In this document: positions 19,364 through 29,046 of the stretch, one piece after another
Position numbering within the stretch: position 1 is the stretch's first letter
Layout of the letters: every line of letters starts with the position of its first letter
Source of the DNA: CAYRFE01 sp964423645 [NCBI: uncultured bacterium]
GTDB lineage: Bacteria > Macinerneyibacteriota > Macinerneyibacteria > Macinerneyibacteriales
Assembly: GCA_964423645.1 (NCBI GenBank)
Contig: CAYRFE010000017.1
Coordinates: 1 to 64,000, forward strand
DNA length: 64,000 bases
Direction: 5' to 3'
Notes under the pieces: generated by a model
What the model saw: the letters and a program-made list of their open reading frames with translations, nothing else
Databases searched by the model: none
Told to the model about the DNA's origin: nothing
Position numbers and translations under genes: made by a program

Positions 19364-20002
19364 ATGCTTATAATCAGCGCCTCGAATGTAAAAAAGACGA
19401 AGAAGGATTCACAATCATTAGTCATTGCGCGCACATTAAAAAACCTGCTTGATGACGGCAAGAAAAAAACCGAAATTCTTGATTTACGAAAATATACCCT
19501 TACCCCATGTATCATGTGTGAGAAATGTGTGAAAACCGGTAAATGTGTCCGGGGTGATGATTTTAATAAAATAGCAAAAAAGATCTTACAGCATAGGAAT
19601 ATTGTTATTGTGTGCCCTCATTATGCCGGAATTCCATCAAAATTAATGATGTTTCTTGAGAAATTACAAGAAATTTCGTATCTCAAACAGTGTTCAAGAC
19701 AAAAAGATGCATATCCTTTGAAAAATGCTTTTTCTGCTGTGATCGCGCACGGAGGAATGACCGACAATTATGATGAGTTGTATGCAAAAAATGTAATAAC
19801 TCCTTTAGGCAATGCTCTGAAAGCGGTAGGATTCGAGTATTTGAATGATTCGATAACACTATCTCTTACCGTGGGAGTGAAACAGTATTTCGAAAAACGA
19901 GATAAGCGAAGCGTATGTTTTTTAAAAGAAAGCGATACTGAAAAAATAAATTGTATCTTGAAAGAACTTGTGACCGCAATAAAAAATAGACGTGAACAAT
20001 GA
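19364..20002 (+). CDS. Iron-sulfur flavoprotein (NADPH-dependent FMN reductase fold)
   Basis: Flavodoxin-like protein of 212 residues with the compact cysteine motif C49, C52, C55, C61 (CX2CX2CX5C), the same spacing as in iron-sulfur flavoproteins of the Isf type, followed by GDDF. The FMN site is indicated by IISASNVKKTKKDS near the start and CPHYAGIPSKLMMFLEK. Such proteins carry electrons between ferredoxin-like partners and oxygen or other acceptors in anaerobes. AAAGGA precedes the ATG. It lies 40 bases after the kinase and 35 before the barrel gene, so the three may be cotranscribed. Confidence 0.85.
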   Translation: MLIISASNVKKTKKDSQSLVIARTLKNLLDDGKKKTEILDLRKYTLTPCIMCEKCVKTGKCVRGDDFNKIAKKILQHRNIVIVCPHYAGIPSKLMMFLEKLQEISYLKQCSRQKDAYPLKNAFSAVIAHGGMTDNYDELYAKNVITPLGNALKAVGFEYLNDSITLSLTVGVKQYFEKRDKRSVCFLKESDTEKINCILKELVTAIKNRREQ

Positions 20003-20037
20003 TTCATTCGTGATAACAAAGAAAGGAGATGGTTGTC

Positions 20038-21024
20038 ATGAAAAAAATGGCGGTTGTTTTTTTTCTGGGGGCGTTGTTGCATTGTGCTTTATGGGCGCAG
20101 CATCCGTTTATCGAGGCAGGATCTTCGTATGAAGGCGGAGAAGATATCAATAGCAGTGAACCGGCGATTGAGTTTTTTACGCAACTTCCAAGCTTTGAAA
20201 AAGTTAACGAGGAAAAACCATTTGTTATCGGCGCTGACATTGTTTATAGCTCACACAGTAAAATAATTACATTGCCATTATCCTACTATCTGGTGACTGA
20301 CAATAAAACAATGTATGCCTTTAGGATAATGGTGCCGTATGTAATGAGGAAATTTGCATTTAAGTTCGATACCAGCCAAGAGTTCAGCGGTGCAGGGTTG
20401 GGTGATATAACCATCGGCGTTGACATGAATTCGAAAATTGGGGAGATGCCGATATTTTTGCAACTCATGATTAAAACTCCAACCGGAAAAGTTGATAATG
20501 AGTCGAAGGAAAATGAGTATACATATATTCCCTTAGGCACCGGAACATGGGATTTTGCACTTTCAGCAGGATTTGTAAAATATTTCGATAGTATTGCCGT
20601 AAAAGGTAAACTTGGATATCGATTAAACGGTACATATGAAAATACAACCGAATTTGTCAAACAGGAATTTGATTTTGGTAACATGTTCACTGCAGTAGCC
20701 GGTATCGGGGCAAATGTTTCCGATAATTTCTATGGTCAATTGACGATGTTGTTTGTGTCCAATAAAGCGGTTGCTGTTAGCAATACTGTTCTCGCAACAG
20801 ATACAACTACGTCACTTGAAGCAAACGGGACGGGAATTACTGTGTTAGATATTTGTCCGCAAATAGATTATTCAATAAATGGTTTTGTGTTTTCGGCTGG
20901 TATTGTTGTCCCGCTTTACAGTGCATGGGGTGAGCCTGAGCCTTTGGAGATGGTTCCGGGAGAAGGTATACCAGACCCGGAGCGTGAGATAAAAATAAAA
21001 TTCGGCTTCCAGCATCCATTTTGA
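20038..21024 (+). CDS. Outer-membrane beta-barrel protein (phenol-degradation MetA-like family)
   Basis: Signal peptide (MKKMAVVFFLGALLHCALWAQ) followed by alternating strands that end in the barrel-type FGFQHPF. The layout (YYLVTDNKTMYAFRIMVPYVMR, GLGDITIGVDMN, LQLMIKTPTGK, SAGFVKYFDSIAVKGKLGYRLNG) resembles the putative outer-membrane family PF13557, often called transporter or MetA-like. The ATG at 20038 is preferred because GGAG lies nine bases upstream; the ATG at 20029 directly abuts it. Function unknown; probably a channel. Confidence 0.7.
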   Translation: MKKMAVVFFLGALLHCALWAQHPFIEAGSSYEGGEDINSSEPAIEFFTQLPSFEKVNEEKPFVIGADIVYSSHSKIITLPLSYYLVTDNKTMYAFRIMVPYVMRKFAFKFDTSQEFSGAGLGDITIGVDMNSKIGEMPIFLQLMIKTPTGKVDNESKENEYTYIPLGTGTWDFALSAGFVKYFDSIAVKGKLGYRLNGTYENTTEFVKQEFDFGNMFTAVAGIGANVSDNFYGQLTMLFVSNKAVAVSNTVLATDTTTSLEANGTGITVLDICPQIDYSINGFVFSAGIVVPLYSAWGEPEPLEMVPGEGIPDPEREIKIKFGFQHPF

Positions 21025-21089
21025 TTTGACGACTCAACGTTTCCGCAAGCAGTGTGCCGGCTTGACGAGATGGAATACGATAAATTGAA

Positions 21090-21300
21090 TGAATACCTTT
21101 GCAAAACTACCATTTTTTGAATGTGTGCCCAATCCCCTCCCGTGAAAATCGGGAGGGGGTTAAATTGTTATATAATAGCGACTTCGCCCCCACACTTCTT
21201 TAGAAAATAAAGATAATTGAGAAATTTTGAATTTTGCAAACATATGGAATTGTGAAAAAAAGAAAACGAACCACTCCGTAGACGCTTCGGGGTAGTTTTT
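21090..21300 (-). repeat. Family A repeat, copy 3 (inverted)
   Basis: Gap between the barrel gene and the Pel operon. On the minus strand it reads the usual order, ending with the GCAAAGG edge at 21100. The core hairpin is at 21134-21159. A TCCGTAGACGCTTCGGGGTAG box near 21277 is another hairpin of the set. Bases 21301-21450 hold no clear feature beyond weak promoter-like boxes (TTGAAT 21385, TATTGT 21407). Confidence 0.75.
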
Positions 21301-21450
21301 TGCCGGGATGATCTGTGATAGGTGAAGAACTTTTGCTTTCATCTGAAGAGTTGTGCAAAATTCAAATTATCGAATTTTTTTTCATTGAATATTCATATAT
21401 CTGTGATATTGTCAAAGGAGAAGAAATAATAGGTTCGAAAGGATGATTAT

Positions 21451-22632
21451 ATGCGGATTCTTATGATAATTTTTTTGTTTTGCATGGTAACGACGAATAT
21501 CGTTGCTTTTGAGATTCATAATACGCTTCACATAGGCGGATTTGCATCGGTATCAGAATCCGGATGGTATGACGGATGGGGGCGGACAATTCTTTTTCAT
21601 ACAACAGATGGTTTTGAATTTAAAACCAAAGTAATAGGGGGATTTTCGGATAATTCAGCATATGCGGTTGCGTCTTTCTACGCTGAGGCGGGAGTGACGG
21701 AATGTATGTTTGGATTGAAAACAACTCTCCATGCAGGTGAGGAAACCGGTGGTTTTGGAAAATTCGGATACCCTCCGCTCAAGGAATTACCGGAATTGTT
21801 TTTTTTAGATGATTTTGCCTATCGCGATAGATTTACGGTGACAAAAAATTCTGAAGGCGTAAAAGAATTCGTGTCAATTTCCACTGCATATTTTAATGCA
21901 GATGTACACAATGTTCGCTTTCGCGGAAGAACGATGTTTGCAGAACCTGAAAATATCTATCCGAATGATGCAATTCATGACCTCCAGTGGTTTCGTGATT
22001 TTACGCTTGAGCTCAGTTACGGTAGTGAGTTACTTTCCGGAGGCGTGATGTTTCTTAAGGGGCCGGTATTGGATTATTGTTTTAAAAATATTGATAGAGA
22101 TCTTGACGGTGATGGTACGACATTGAATGATAAATATAAAGACACACTGGTGTTCGGACTGTTATATGGAAAAGTTCAATTGAATACCGCTTTTTATGAT
22201 TATATGAATCGGTATTATTATTCGGCAGTTCGTATTACGGTGCCGATGGGCGGGCATGAATATTCTGTGTATGCGGAAGTGAATGATCTCAATAAAGTCA
22301 CGTCTGTTTTTCTTACTCAGGATTATCGGCGTGACCTGTATGGAAGCATGAACTATAAAAATGATGATAATGATCTATTTTTAGCTGCCGCTGACACAGA
22401 AGTGTTCGGCCGATTGTCTTTGATCGGTATGATTTGTTATCGTGACGTCTATTCGGAAGATCTGTATTATGAAGGAGTCGTTGGATCACTTACCGCAGCG
22501 TATGCTACAGAGATCGGGATATTTTCGTGCACGATCGGCACGACACATTTTACTACCGTTTGGGATGCATGGCAGATTTTTCCTGAAGATCCGAGTCTGA
22601 TCGCCGCATTATCGTGGGAATATGATTTTTAA
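21451..22632 (+). CDS. Outer-membrane beta-barrel, first gene of the Pel-type operon
   Basis: 393 residues: signal peptide (1-20), then about 16 predicted amphipathic strands, ending in WEYDF with the C-terminal Phe recognised by the BAM machinery. Its stop overlaps the start of the PelA-hydrolase-like gene by 11 bases, so translation is coupled. In Pseudomonas the polysaccharide leaves through PelB (a large TPR plus barrel protein) assisted by PelC; neither is present here. This small barrel is the best candidate for the outer-membrane exit. That role is inferred only from position. I do not recognise sequence similarity to PelB, and no TPR domain is present. Confidence 0.7.
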   Translation: MRILMIIFLFCMVTTNIVAFEIHNTLHIGGFASVSESGWYDGWGRTILFHTTDGFEFKTKVIGGFSDNSAYAVASFYAEAGVTECMFGLKTTLHAGEETGGFGKFGYPPLKELPELFFLDDFAYRDRFTVTKNSEGVKEFVSISTAYFNADVHNVRFRGRTMFAEPENIYPNDAIHDLQWFRDFTLELSYGSELLSGGVMFLKGPVLDYCFKNIDRDLDGDGTTLNDKYKDTLVFGLLYGKVQLNTAFYDYMNRYYYSAVRITVPMGGHEYSVYAEVNDLNKVTSVFLTQDYRRDLYGSMNYKNDDNDLFLAAADTEVFGRLSLIGMICYRDVYSEDLYYEGVVGSLTAAYATEIGIFSCTIGTTHFTTVWDAWQIFPEDPSLIAALSWEYDF

Positions 22633-23560
22633 GAAAATCGTGGGAGTATGCATCGTGGTGTGTAGTATGGTATTTTCTCTTCACCCGCGTGATTACAGAG
22701 AGGAAATGCGGAGGTTAATAATCGGTATTTCTGAAAAAGCCCGTTTGACCAATTCAGACTTTATTGTTATACCTCAAAATTCCGTGATCCTTATGTATAC
22801 CAGGGACGGTGTGTTACACGAACCGTTTGCATCTCATATTTCAGGTATCGGTCATGAGCCTCTTTTTTCAAAAAACTTCCCGCAAGAAATATCACATGAT
22901 GTGCGTGAATTGCAAAAAGTTGTATCTGACGGATTTCCTGTATGGACTATCGAATATGCCGCGAACTATCGTGATGCAAAAAAATTGGTAAACGATAATA
23001 AATCCAATCAATTCGTGACCTTTGTTGCCGAAAAACGCAGTTTGGACTCAATTCCTTCCGATTCCGAAAAACTGTTTACATGGTCTTCGAAAAACATTGA
23101 ATCGATATCGATGGTACGCAATTTTTTGTATCTTATTAATCCCCATCGTTTTAAAACGCTTCAAGCTTTTGAAGCAGCGATACAACGTACAAATTTCGAT
23201 GCAGTGGTGATCGATGCATATTTTATGTCGCGACCGATCACAAAAGAAACGGTACAGCTGTTGAAAAAAAAGCAGAACGGGAACAGACGTCTGGTGCTCG
23301 CCTATATGAGTATCGGAGAAGCGGAGGATTACCGTTATTATTGGCGTTCTGAATGGAATACCAAGAGACCGGCGTGGATTGTTGCTGAAAATAAAAAATG
23401 GAAAGGTAATTATTCGGTACGATTTTGGGATAAAAAATGGCATGCAATACTCTATAAAAATGTATCGTCATATATTGATAAAATTGTCGCAGCCGGATTT
23501 GATGGTGTCTATTTAGACACTATTGATGTATTTATGCGTTTCGAGCGGGGAGATTTATAA
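22622..23560 (+). CDS. PelA-like glycoside hydrolase domain protein (TM1410 / GH166-like)
   Basis: Signal peptide then a 290-residue TIM-barrel-like domain of the TM1410 / PelA hydrolase superfamily. Landmarks: FDAVVIDAYF, RLVLAYMSIGEAEDYRYYW (probable catalytic E233), PAWIVAENKKWKGNYSVRFWD and FDGVYLDTIDVF. In Pseudomonas PelA this domain is fused to a deacetylase and cuts the polymer during export or release. Here it stands alone and the deacetylase is a separate gene three positions on. Its stop and the next ATG share a base (TAATG). Confidence 0.85.
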   Translation: MIFKKIVGVCIVVCSMVFSLHPRDYREEMRRLIIGISEKARLTNSDFIVIPQNSVILMYTRDGVLHEPFASHISGIGHEPLFSKNFPQEISHDVRELQKVVSDGFPVWTIEYAANYRDAKKLVNDNKSNQFVTFVAEKRSLDSIPSDSEKLFTWSSKNIESISMVRNFLYLINPHRFKTLQAFEAAIQRTNFDAVVIDAYFMSRPITKETVQLLKKKQNGNRRLVLAYMSIGEAEDYRYYWRSEWNTKRPAWIVAENKKWKGNYSVRFWDKKWHAILYKNVSSYIDKIVAAGFDGVYLDTIDVFMRFERGDL

Positions 23561-24792
23561 TGCTTTCAATGCCTCGTTACAAATCCAGAACATTCTATTG
23601 CCTCGTGGAATCTTTATTGGCAGCGGGTCTTATTTATTACATTTATTTTGCTCGCCTACCATTCAAAGATCCTTTTTTTACCATGAATGTGCATCCGTTA
23701 CTAATGGTGACGGTTGTTTTGAGTTTATGGTACGGGAATTTTTTGGGATTGCTCAGTGCGGGGGTCATGTCGTTGTTTTTTACTGTCGCCTATTTTGCCG
23801 CGGGTAAAAATCTATATTTTTTAGTCACTGACTTCCAGTATTATAAGTTTTATCTTATGTTTTTTCTTGCTGCGGTGGTCTTCGGACGTTTTCGCGACAA
23901 TTATGAGAATCGACTTGATGCATTGAAAACCGAACAAAAGCAATTAAATGAGGACTATGGGAAATTAAAAGCGATTTATGAAAAAACAAAATTTATAAAA
24001 GACGAATTGAAGAAACAGATAATCGGTGCCGAAGAAAGTATTCTGTCGTTGTACGAGATCGCATCATCCCTCGAAGCAGTGAGTTCTGAAGAAATATATT
24101 CAGAGCTGATGGGGATCATGGTGCGATTTCTTAAGGCAAAAACGGTGTCTGTTTATTCTTTAAGTCCTCGTAATGCCATGCTTCGTTTGAAGGTTCGTTT
24201 TGGTGGAGAAAGTAATTTGCCTCTCTCGATTGACACAAAAAAAATCATCTATTATGATCTGATGATAATGAATCAAGATGCGCATAAGAAAACAGATGCT
24301 CATGATAATGAGACACCGCTTATGAGCGCTCCGATCATACATAACGGTTCGGTTATCGGGGTTGTTAATATTGAAGATATGGAGTTTGATAATATCACCG
24401 ATTATACATTTAATCTTTTTAAAATTATTATGGATTGGTCCAATAAAGCGATCGTTCGTGCACTGACATTAGAGGGATACGGTAATCAATGGTATAAAAA
24501 AACAGGTTTATTGAAAATTGAACCCTTTTTAGAACGTGTCGAGATTGAAAAAAAACGGTATGATAAATACGGTATGAAACATACAGTATTGGTATATACA
24601 CGAAGCTCTTTTACTCTTACTGACGTGGAGAATAAAATGCGTTCGGTTATCCGTGATGTTGATGTACTTGCTTATAATTCCGAAACCGATACAATTCATT
24701 TACTTCTTCCGGCAACCCCTTATGAAGCGATTCCGCTTATTGAAGAACGTATACAGAAAAAATTTAATTTCAAATTGGACAGAATTATATGA
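23560..24792 (+). CDS. pelD: PelD-like cyclic-di-GMP receptor of the Pel complex
   Basis: 410 residues: three or four transmembrane helices (about 10-115), a coiled linker (120-165), a GAF domain (about 165-300) and a degenerate GGDEF domain (about 305-405). The catalytic GGDEF signature has become NSETD, while the upstream RxxD site is kept as R365-D-V-D368. In Pseudomonas PelD this site (R367xxD370) binds c-di-GMP and switches on polymer synthesis. The layout, residue number and neighbours all agree. It overlaps the next gene by ATGA. It likely holds the synthase complex together in the inner membrane. Confidence 0.9.
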   Translation: MLSMPRYKSRTFYCLVESLLAAGLIYYIYFARLPFKDPFFTMNVHPLLMVTVVLSLWYGNFLGLLSAGVMSLFFTVAYFAAGKNLYFLVTDFQYYKFYLMFFLAAVVFGRFRDNYENRLDALKTEQKQLNEDYGKLKAIYEKTKFIKDELKKQIIGAEESILSLYEIASSLEAVSSEEIYSELMGIMVRFLKAKTVSVYSLSPRNAMLRLKVRFGGESNLPLSIDTKKIIYYDLMIMNQDAHKKTDAHDNETPLMSAPIIHNGSVIGVVNIEDMEFDNITDYTFNLFKIIMDWSNKAIVRALTLEGYGNQWYKKTGLLKIEPFLERVEIEKKRYDKYGMKHTVLVYTRSSFTLTDVENKMRSVIRDVDVLAYNSETDTIHLLLPATPYEAIPLIEERIQKKFNFKLDRII

Positions 24793-26636
24793 ATCCGCTG
24801 AGTAAATTGTTGATATTACTGAGTGTTATCTTTCTTTCGACTGTTGCGGTCGTATCGTATCGTTTTTATTCGAAAAATAAAAGTAGTTTTGAATCAAATC
24901 CTATGATACCTGTGCCGTCAGGCTTAGTATCAGCGACCGATATTCCGCAAAATTTTCAAAAGCTTCACGTCATCTATTCGACGGCAGACAGTAATTCATC
25001 GGAAACGTATGAAAATATTCGTTATGTATGTTCGATGGGAAAAATAAACGCCGAATTTACTCCCGTTTTGCAGTTCACTGCTCAAATACTCGATCGAGCG
25101 GGGGCTGATGATAGTGTTGTTATCGCTACGGAAATGGTTGAAAGTTTACCTGCAGGCGCACTGTACTCATATGTTCAAAACGGCGGGCATTTGGTATTTT
25201 TAACTCGAAACACCGCGTCGGTATTTCATCAACTCGTCGGAATCGAGTCCAGCAGAGGGTATCTTCCGGCAATCAAGGGCTTATTATTTAAACAACCATT
25301 TTTTCCGGGAATGGATTCTCTTAAACTGCAGGATTCAGGAGCTATAGTTCATTCGTCGGTCGACGTGCGTTGCGCTCGTGATGTGTTGATGTATGCCGAG
25401 TCTTCAACAGGTGTCCCGCTTTTATGGACTCGTAAGTATGGCAATGGAAACGTGGTGTATTTAAACTCAACACTGGCGAATTATAAAGGAAACAGAGGCT
25501 TTTTACTTCAGGTTATCGCGCTTGGTTCCGATTATTTCCTTCAAACCGTTGTCAATACTAAAGTTTTGACCATTGATGATTTTCCGGCACCGATAAAACG
25601 CGGGCGTGATAATATTATTCATAACTATTATCTCATGGATAATTTATCATTTTTCAGGCATATTTGGTGGTCTTCAATGTATTCGCTTGCAAAAAAATAT
25701 AATCTCGTGTACACGGGTATGCTTATTGGTACATATAACCTCACGGTGTCCCCTCCGTTCGATCAAATGACCCTTGAAGAAATCGATGATCTTCGCTATT
25801 TCGGGTATAAATTATTAGAACTCAAAGGTGAGATCGGATTTCATGGGTATAACCACAACTCGTTAGTAATGAAAGATCAAATGTTATTTGATGAATACGG
25901 TTATTACCCGTGGCCATCAAAAGAAGCAATGGAAAACGCCTTGAATATTACAAATAATTCAGTTCGTAGCGTTTTCAGTCAATTGAAAATTACCTCATAT
26001 GTACCGCCTTCGAACATTATAAGCGTTGAAGGGAAGCAAGCTGTTTTATCGGTGTTTCCCGGTTTGAGAGTAATCGGCGGATTATATACGGGAAGCGATG
26101 AAAAGGGGATATTATATCAAGAATTCGGGCCTGATCCTGATCTTGAAGGTGTATATGATTACCCGCGTTTAAGTGCCGGATATACCTATTCAAGTGAAGA
26201 TATGTGGACTATTTTTAACGGAATTGCACATTTTGGTTTAGTGAATCATTTTATTCATCCTGATGATGTATTGGATAGTAATCGTTCAGGTGATAAAACA
26301 TGGAAAGACCTATACTCGGATATAGATAAGATATTCGGAGAGATACATGCTCATTTTCCGCATTTACGTCCAAGAACGGTTACTCATGCGGCAGAGGAAT
26401 ATCGTTTTTATGAAAAACTCCGTGTTTTCGTTCATCGCGAAAAAGATACGGTGGCGATTAACTACACTGATGCGGCATTACCGGTATTTCATTACTTTCG
26501 ACTCAATATAAAAAAACGGATCGTGTCAATCAATGGCGGTGTTTTCCACTACATCAATGATACCGATACCTACAGGCTGTATCTAATAATCGCAAACAGT
26601 GCATCGGTAACCCTGAAATTTGAATCGTATGATTAA
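24789..26636 (+). CDS. PelA-like polysaccharide deacetylase part (DUF2194-like)
   Basis: 615 residues, with an N-terminal membrane anchor (about 5-25), a domain resembling a degenerate glutamine-amidotransferase fold (VVIATEMVESLPAGALYSYVQNGGHLVFLT) and a deacetylase barrel. Metal-site landmarks: D263-D264 in VLTIDDFPAP and H352/H356 in GFHGYNHNS (HxxxH). NHFIHPDD follows later. PelA deacetylation gives the polymer its positive charge. In Gram-positive Pel clusters the deacetylase also stands apart from the hydrolase. It overlaps pelE by 8 bases. Confidence 0.85.
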   Translation: MNPLSKLLILLSVIFLSTVAVVSYRFYSKNKSSFESNPMIPVPSGLVSATDIPQNFQKLHVIYSTADSNSSETYENIRYVCSMGKINAEFTPVLQFTAQILDRAGADDSVVIATEMVESLPAGALYSYVQNGGHLVFLTRNTASVFHQLVGIESSRGYLPAIKGLLFKQPFFPGMDSLKLQDSGAIVHSSVDVRCARDVLMYAESSTGVPLLWTRKYGNGNVVYLNSTLANYKGNRGFLLQVIALGSDYFLQTVVNTKVLTIDDFPAPIKRGRDNIIHNYYLMDNLSFFRHIWWSSMYSLAKKYNLVYTGMLIGTYNLTVSPPFDQMTLEEIDDLRYFGYKLLELKGEIGFHGYNHNSLVMKDQMLFDEYGYYPWPSKEAMENALNITNNSVRSVFSQLKITSYVPPSNIISVEGKQAVLSVFPGLRVIGGLYTGSDEKGILYQEFGPDPDLEGVYDYPRLSAGYTYSSEDMWTIFNGIAHFGLVNHFIHPDDVLDSNRSGDKTWKDLYSDIDKIFGEIHAHFPHLRPRTVTHAAEEYRFYEKLRVFVHREKDTVAINYTDAALPVFHYFRLNIKKRIVSINGGVFHYINDTDTYRLYLIIANSASVTLKFESYD

Positions 26637-27627
26637 ATCGATATTATTTATATTTAATGCGAAATATTTTTTTCCGTTATTTGTTTTCATGTTATGTGTT
26701 GCCGATTGCATTGTATTGTTGTACACAATGATTGATTTTATTTATTCACCGCTACACGGGGTATTGCTTCATGTTTTTTTATGTGTAATGTATGCGGCGA
26801 TTTCGCATCACTATAAAGGGAAAGCTGATCATTTGGGATATCTAATCTTATGTATGCCGGGGTTGGGGTTTTTGATGGTGGTAATAAGTGAACTATTCTC
26901 ACGATATACGAAAACCACAGAAATTATTGAGGATTATGATCGCTATGTGCATTATATAAGCAATTTGATAATGCTCAAACCGCTCAATTTTCATGCGGAG
27001 ACCAATGTGATGTCAACGGTTGATGCACTTTATTACGGAGATCGTAATGATGCAAAAAGTGCGGTTGTCAATCTTACCTCAGAGAATCCTGCGGTGAAAG
27101 TCACAATATTAAAAAAAGCCCTGATGAATGATGACCACGAGATCGTTCATTATGCCGCTGCAACTCTCACACTCATGGAACAAGAGTATGAACGACGTTT
27201 GGATGCGTTGCGTAGTAAATATATAGCCGGTGTCTCAGCACATCAACTTTTAGAATTGATCGAATGCTATAATGAATTTATTCTTACCGGATTGGCCGAA
27301 GGAGAGGCATTGCGACATTATCGGCAAGAAATGCAATCAACGATCGATTTTTTGAAGCAAAGCGGCACACCGCATCGAGAAGCCCTCATCATTTCTGTTG
27401 AAAACTTGATCTCTTTAGAACGATTTGCTGATGCAGAAACCGATGTGTTCTTGTTGCGTGCCATGAATGAAGAAGCATATGAATCGTATTTTTTAAGCAT
27501 GAAAATAAAATACAATACGGGCGATATCGAAGCTGTGGCAAAAATCGCACGGTATATCCGTGAAAAACAACTGATTTTGCCTGCTGAAAAAGAAAGTATT
27601 GTTGCCTTCTGGCTTGGAGTCGCATGA
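26629..27627 (+). CDS. pelE: PelE-like membrane TPR protein
   Basis: 332 residues: two or three N-terminal transmembrane helices (about 8-35, 40-55, 65-85) then a cytoplasmic all-helical region with repeat character (RYVHYISNLIML through RFADAETDVFLLRAM). PelE in Pseudomonas has the same plan and bridges PelD with PelF and PelG. The ATG at 26629 overlaps the previous stop; a TTG at 26620 is less likely. Sequence similarity alone is weak and the call leans on position between the deacetylase and pelF. Confidence 0.8.
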   Translation: MIKSILFIFNAKYFFPLFVFMLCVADCIVLLYTMIDFIYSPLHGVLLHVFLCVMYAAISHHYKGKADHLGYLILCMPGLGFLMVVISELFSRYTKTTEIIEDYDRYVHYISNLIMLKPLNFHAETNVMSTVDALYYGDRNDAKSAVVNLTSENPAVKVTILKKALMNDDHEIVHYAAATLTLMEQEYERRLDALRSKYIAGVSAHQLLELIECYNEFILTGLAEGEALRHYRQEMQSTIDFLKQSGTPHREALIISVENLISLERFADAETDVFLLRAMNEEAYESYFLSMKIKYNTGDIEAVAKIARYIREKQLILPAEKESIVAFWLGVA

Positions 27628-29045
27628 CCAAAAAAACTGTTTGTCTGCTCGCCGAAGGCTCATATCCGTATGTTTTTGGCGGAGTATCATCATGGATTCA
27701 AGATTTGATCACATCGATGCCCGAACGTGAGTTCAAGGTATTGTCAATAATGCCCTCTCGACACGATATGATGGAGTGTAAATATATTCTTCCTCCCAAT
27801 CTTATTGAAATGACGACCATTTATTTGCAAGATTTTAAAATATTAGATCCGACTCCGCGGTATTTTAATCCTGAACTATCGTCTGAAGAAATTAAAAGTA
27901 TTCGTGATTTTTTGCGCTTTGATATGAATATCGATTGGGAAATAGCCGCTCGAACTCTTGGAAATGTTGAAAAGTTGGGAAATCCTATAGAGTTTTTGCA
28001 TAGTAAATTATTTTGGAATTTATTAGTTGAGTTTTATGAAGAACGTTATGCAATTGAGGGTTTTAATGAATTTTTTTGGACATTACGGTCGATGTTTGTT
28101 TTTTTTATCACTATCATGCAAAGTAAATTACCCGAAGCGGATATATATCATGCCGTGTCAACAGGTTATCCGGGACTGTTGGGTGTCATGGCATCTCACA
28201 GTCACAAAAAACCATTTATACTTACCGAACACGGTATCTATGCTCGTGAACGAGAAGAGGATATTATTAAGGCTCAGTGGGTAAAAGGTGTGTATAAAAA
28301 AATGTGGATCGACTTTTTTTATTTTATATCAAAAGGAGCGTATCTTTCTGCGGACAGTGTTGTTTCATTGTTTGAGCGTAATCGCCAATTTCAAGTTGAG
28401 TTGGGTTCGCATCCGGATAAAACATGTGTCATTGCAAACGGTATTGATTCCAGTGCGTATACATTCACAAAAGAAGAACATGCTCATTGTATCATCGGTG
28501 CTTTATTACGACTTGTTCCGATAAAAGATGTAAAAACGCTCATTCGGGCATTTTCTTTGGTACTTCGCGAATTTCCTCATACGCAATTGTATATATTGGG
28601 ACCATATGATGAGGATAAAGATTATTACAATGAATGCGTGAAGCTTGTCGGATATCTTGAACTCGGAGAAAGTGTTGTTTTCACCGGTAGAGTCAAACCG
28701 CTTGAATATTTACCGAAATTTGATATCATGGTGTTAACGTCAATATCGGAAGGGCAACCGCTGGTTATTTTAGAAGGAATGGCATCCGGGATACCATACG
28801 TTTCAACTGATGTCGGTTCTTGTCGTGAACTTCTTGAAGGACGAGACGGTGACGAAATAGGCAAGGCCGGAATAATCGTCAAGCCGGTTTCTCCCGCAGA
28901 AACTGCACAAGCGTTGCGTACTTTATTAAAAAGTAAAAAACTCAGACAAGAAATGGGTAAATGCGGACGTTTACGCGCAGAGATTCATTACAAAAAAACC
29001 GCCTTTGTGGATGCATATAGAGAAATCTACGAAAGGTATGATTAA
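27624..29045 (+). CDS. pelF: PelF, GT4 glycosyltransferase of Pel synthesis
   Basis: 473 residues, full length. It begins KTVCLLAEGSYPYVFGGVSSWIQDLI, the strongly conserved PelF start. Later landmarks are FILTEHGIYAREREEDI, CVIANGID and the GT4 motif E376-x7-E384 in SEGQPLVILEGMASG, then STDVGSCRELL. PelF is the cytoplasmic synthase that uses UDP-activated sugars to build the Pel chain. It starts on an ATGA overlap with pelE. Confidence 0.96.
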   Translation: MTKKTVCLLAEGSYPYVFGGVSSWIQDLITSMPEREFKVLSIMPSRHDMMECKYILPPNLIEMTTIYLQDFKILDPTPRYFNPELSSEEIKSIRDFLRFDMNIDWEIAARTLGNVEKLGNPIEFLHSKLFWNLLVEFYEERYAIEGFNEFFWTLRSMFVFFITIMQSKLPEADIYHAVSTGYPGLLGVMASHSHKKPFILTEHGIYAREREEDIIKAQWVKGVYKKMWIDFFYFISKGAYLSADSVVSLFERNRQFQVELGSHPDKTCVIANGIDSSAYTFTKEEHAHCIIGALLRLVPIKDVKTLIRAFSLVLREFPHTQLYILGPYDEDKDYYNECVKLVGYLELGESVVFTGRVKPLEYLPKFDIMVLTSISEGQPLVILEGMASGIPYVSTDVGSCRELLEGRDGDEIGKAGIIVKPVSPAETAQALRTLLKSKKLRQEMGKCGRLRAEIHYKKTAFVDAYREIYERYD

Positions 29046-29046
29046 G

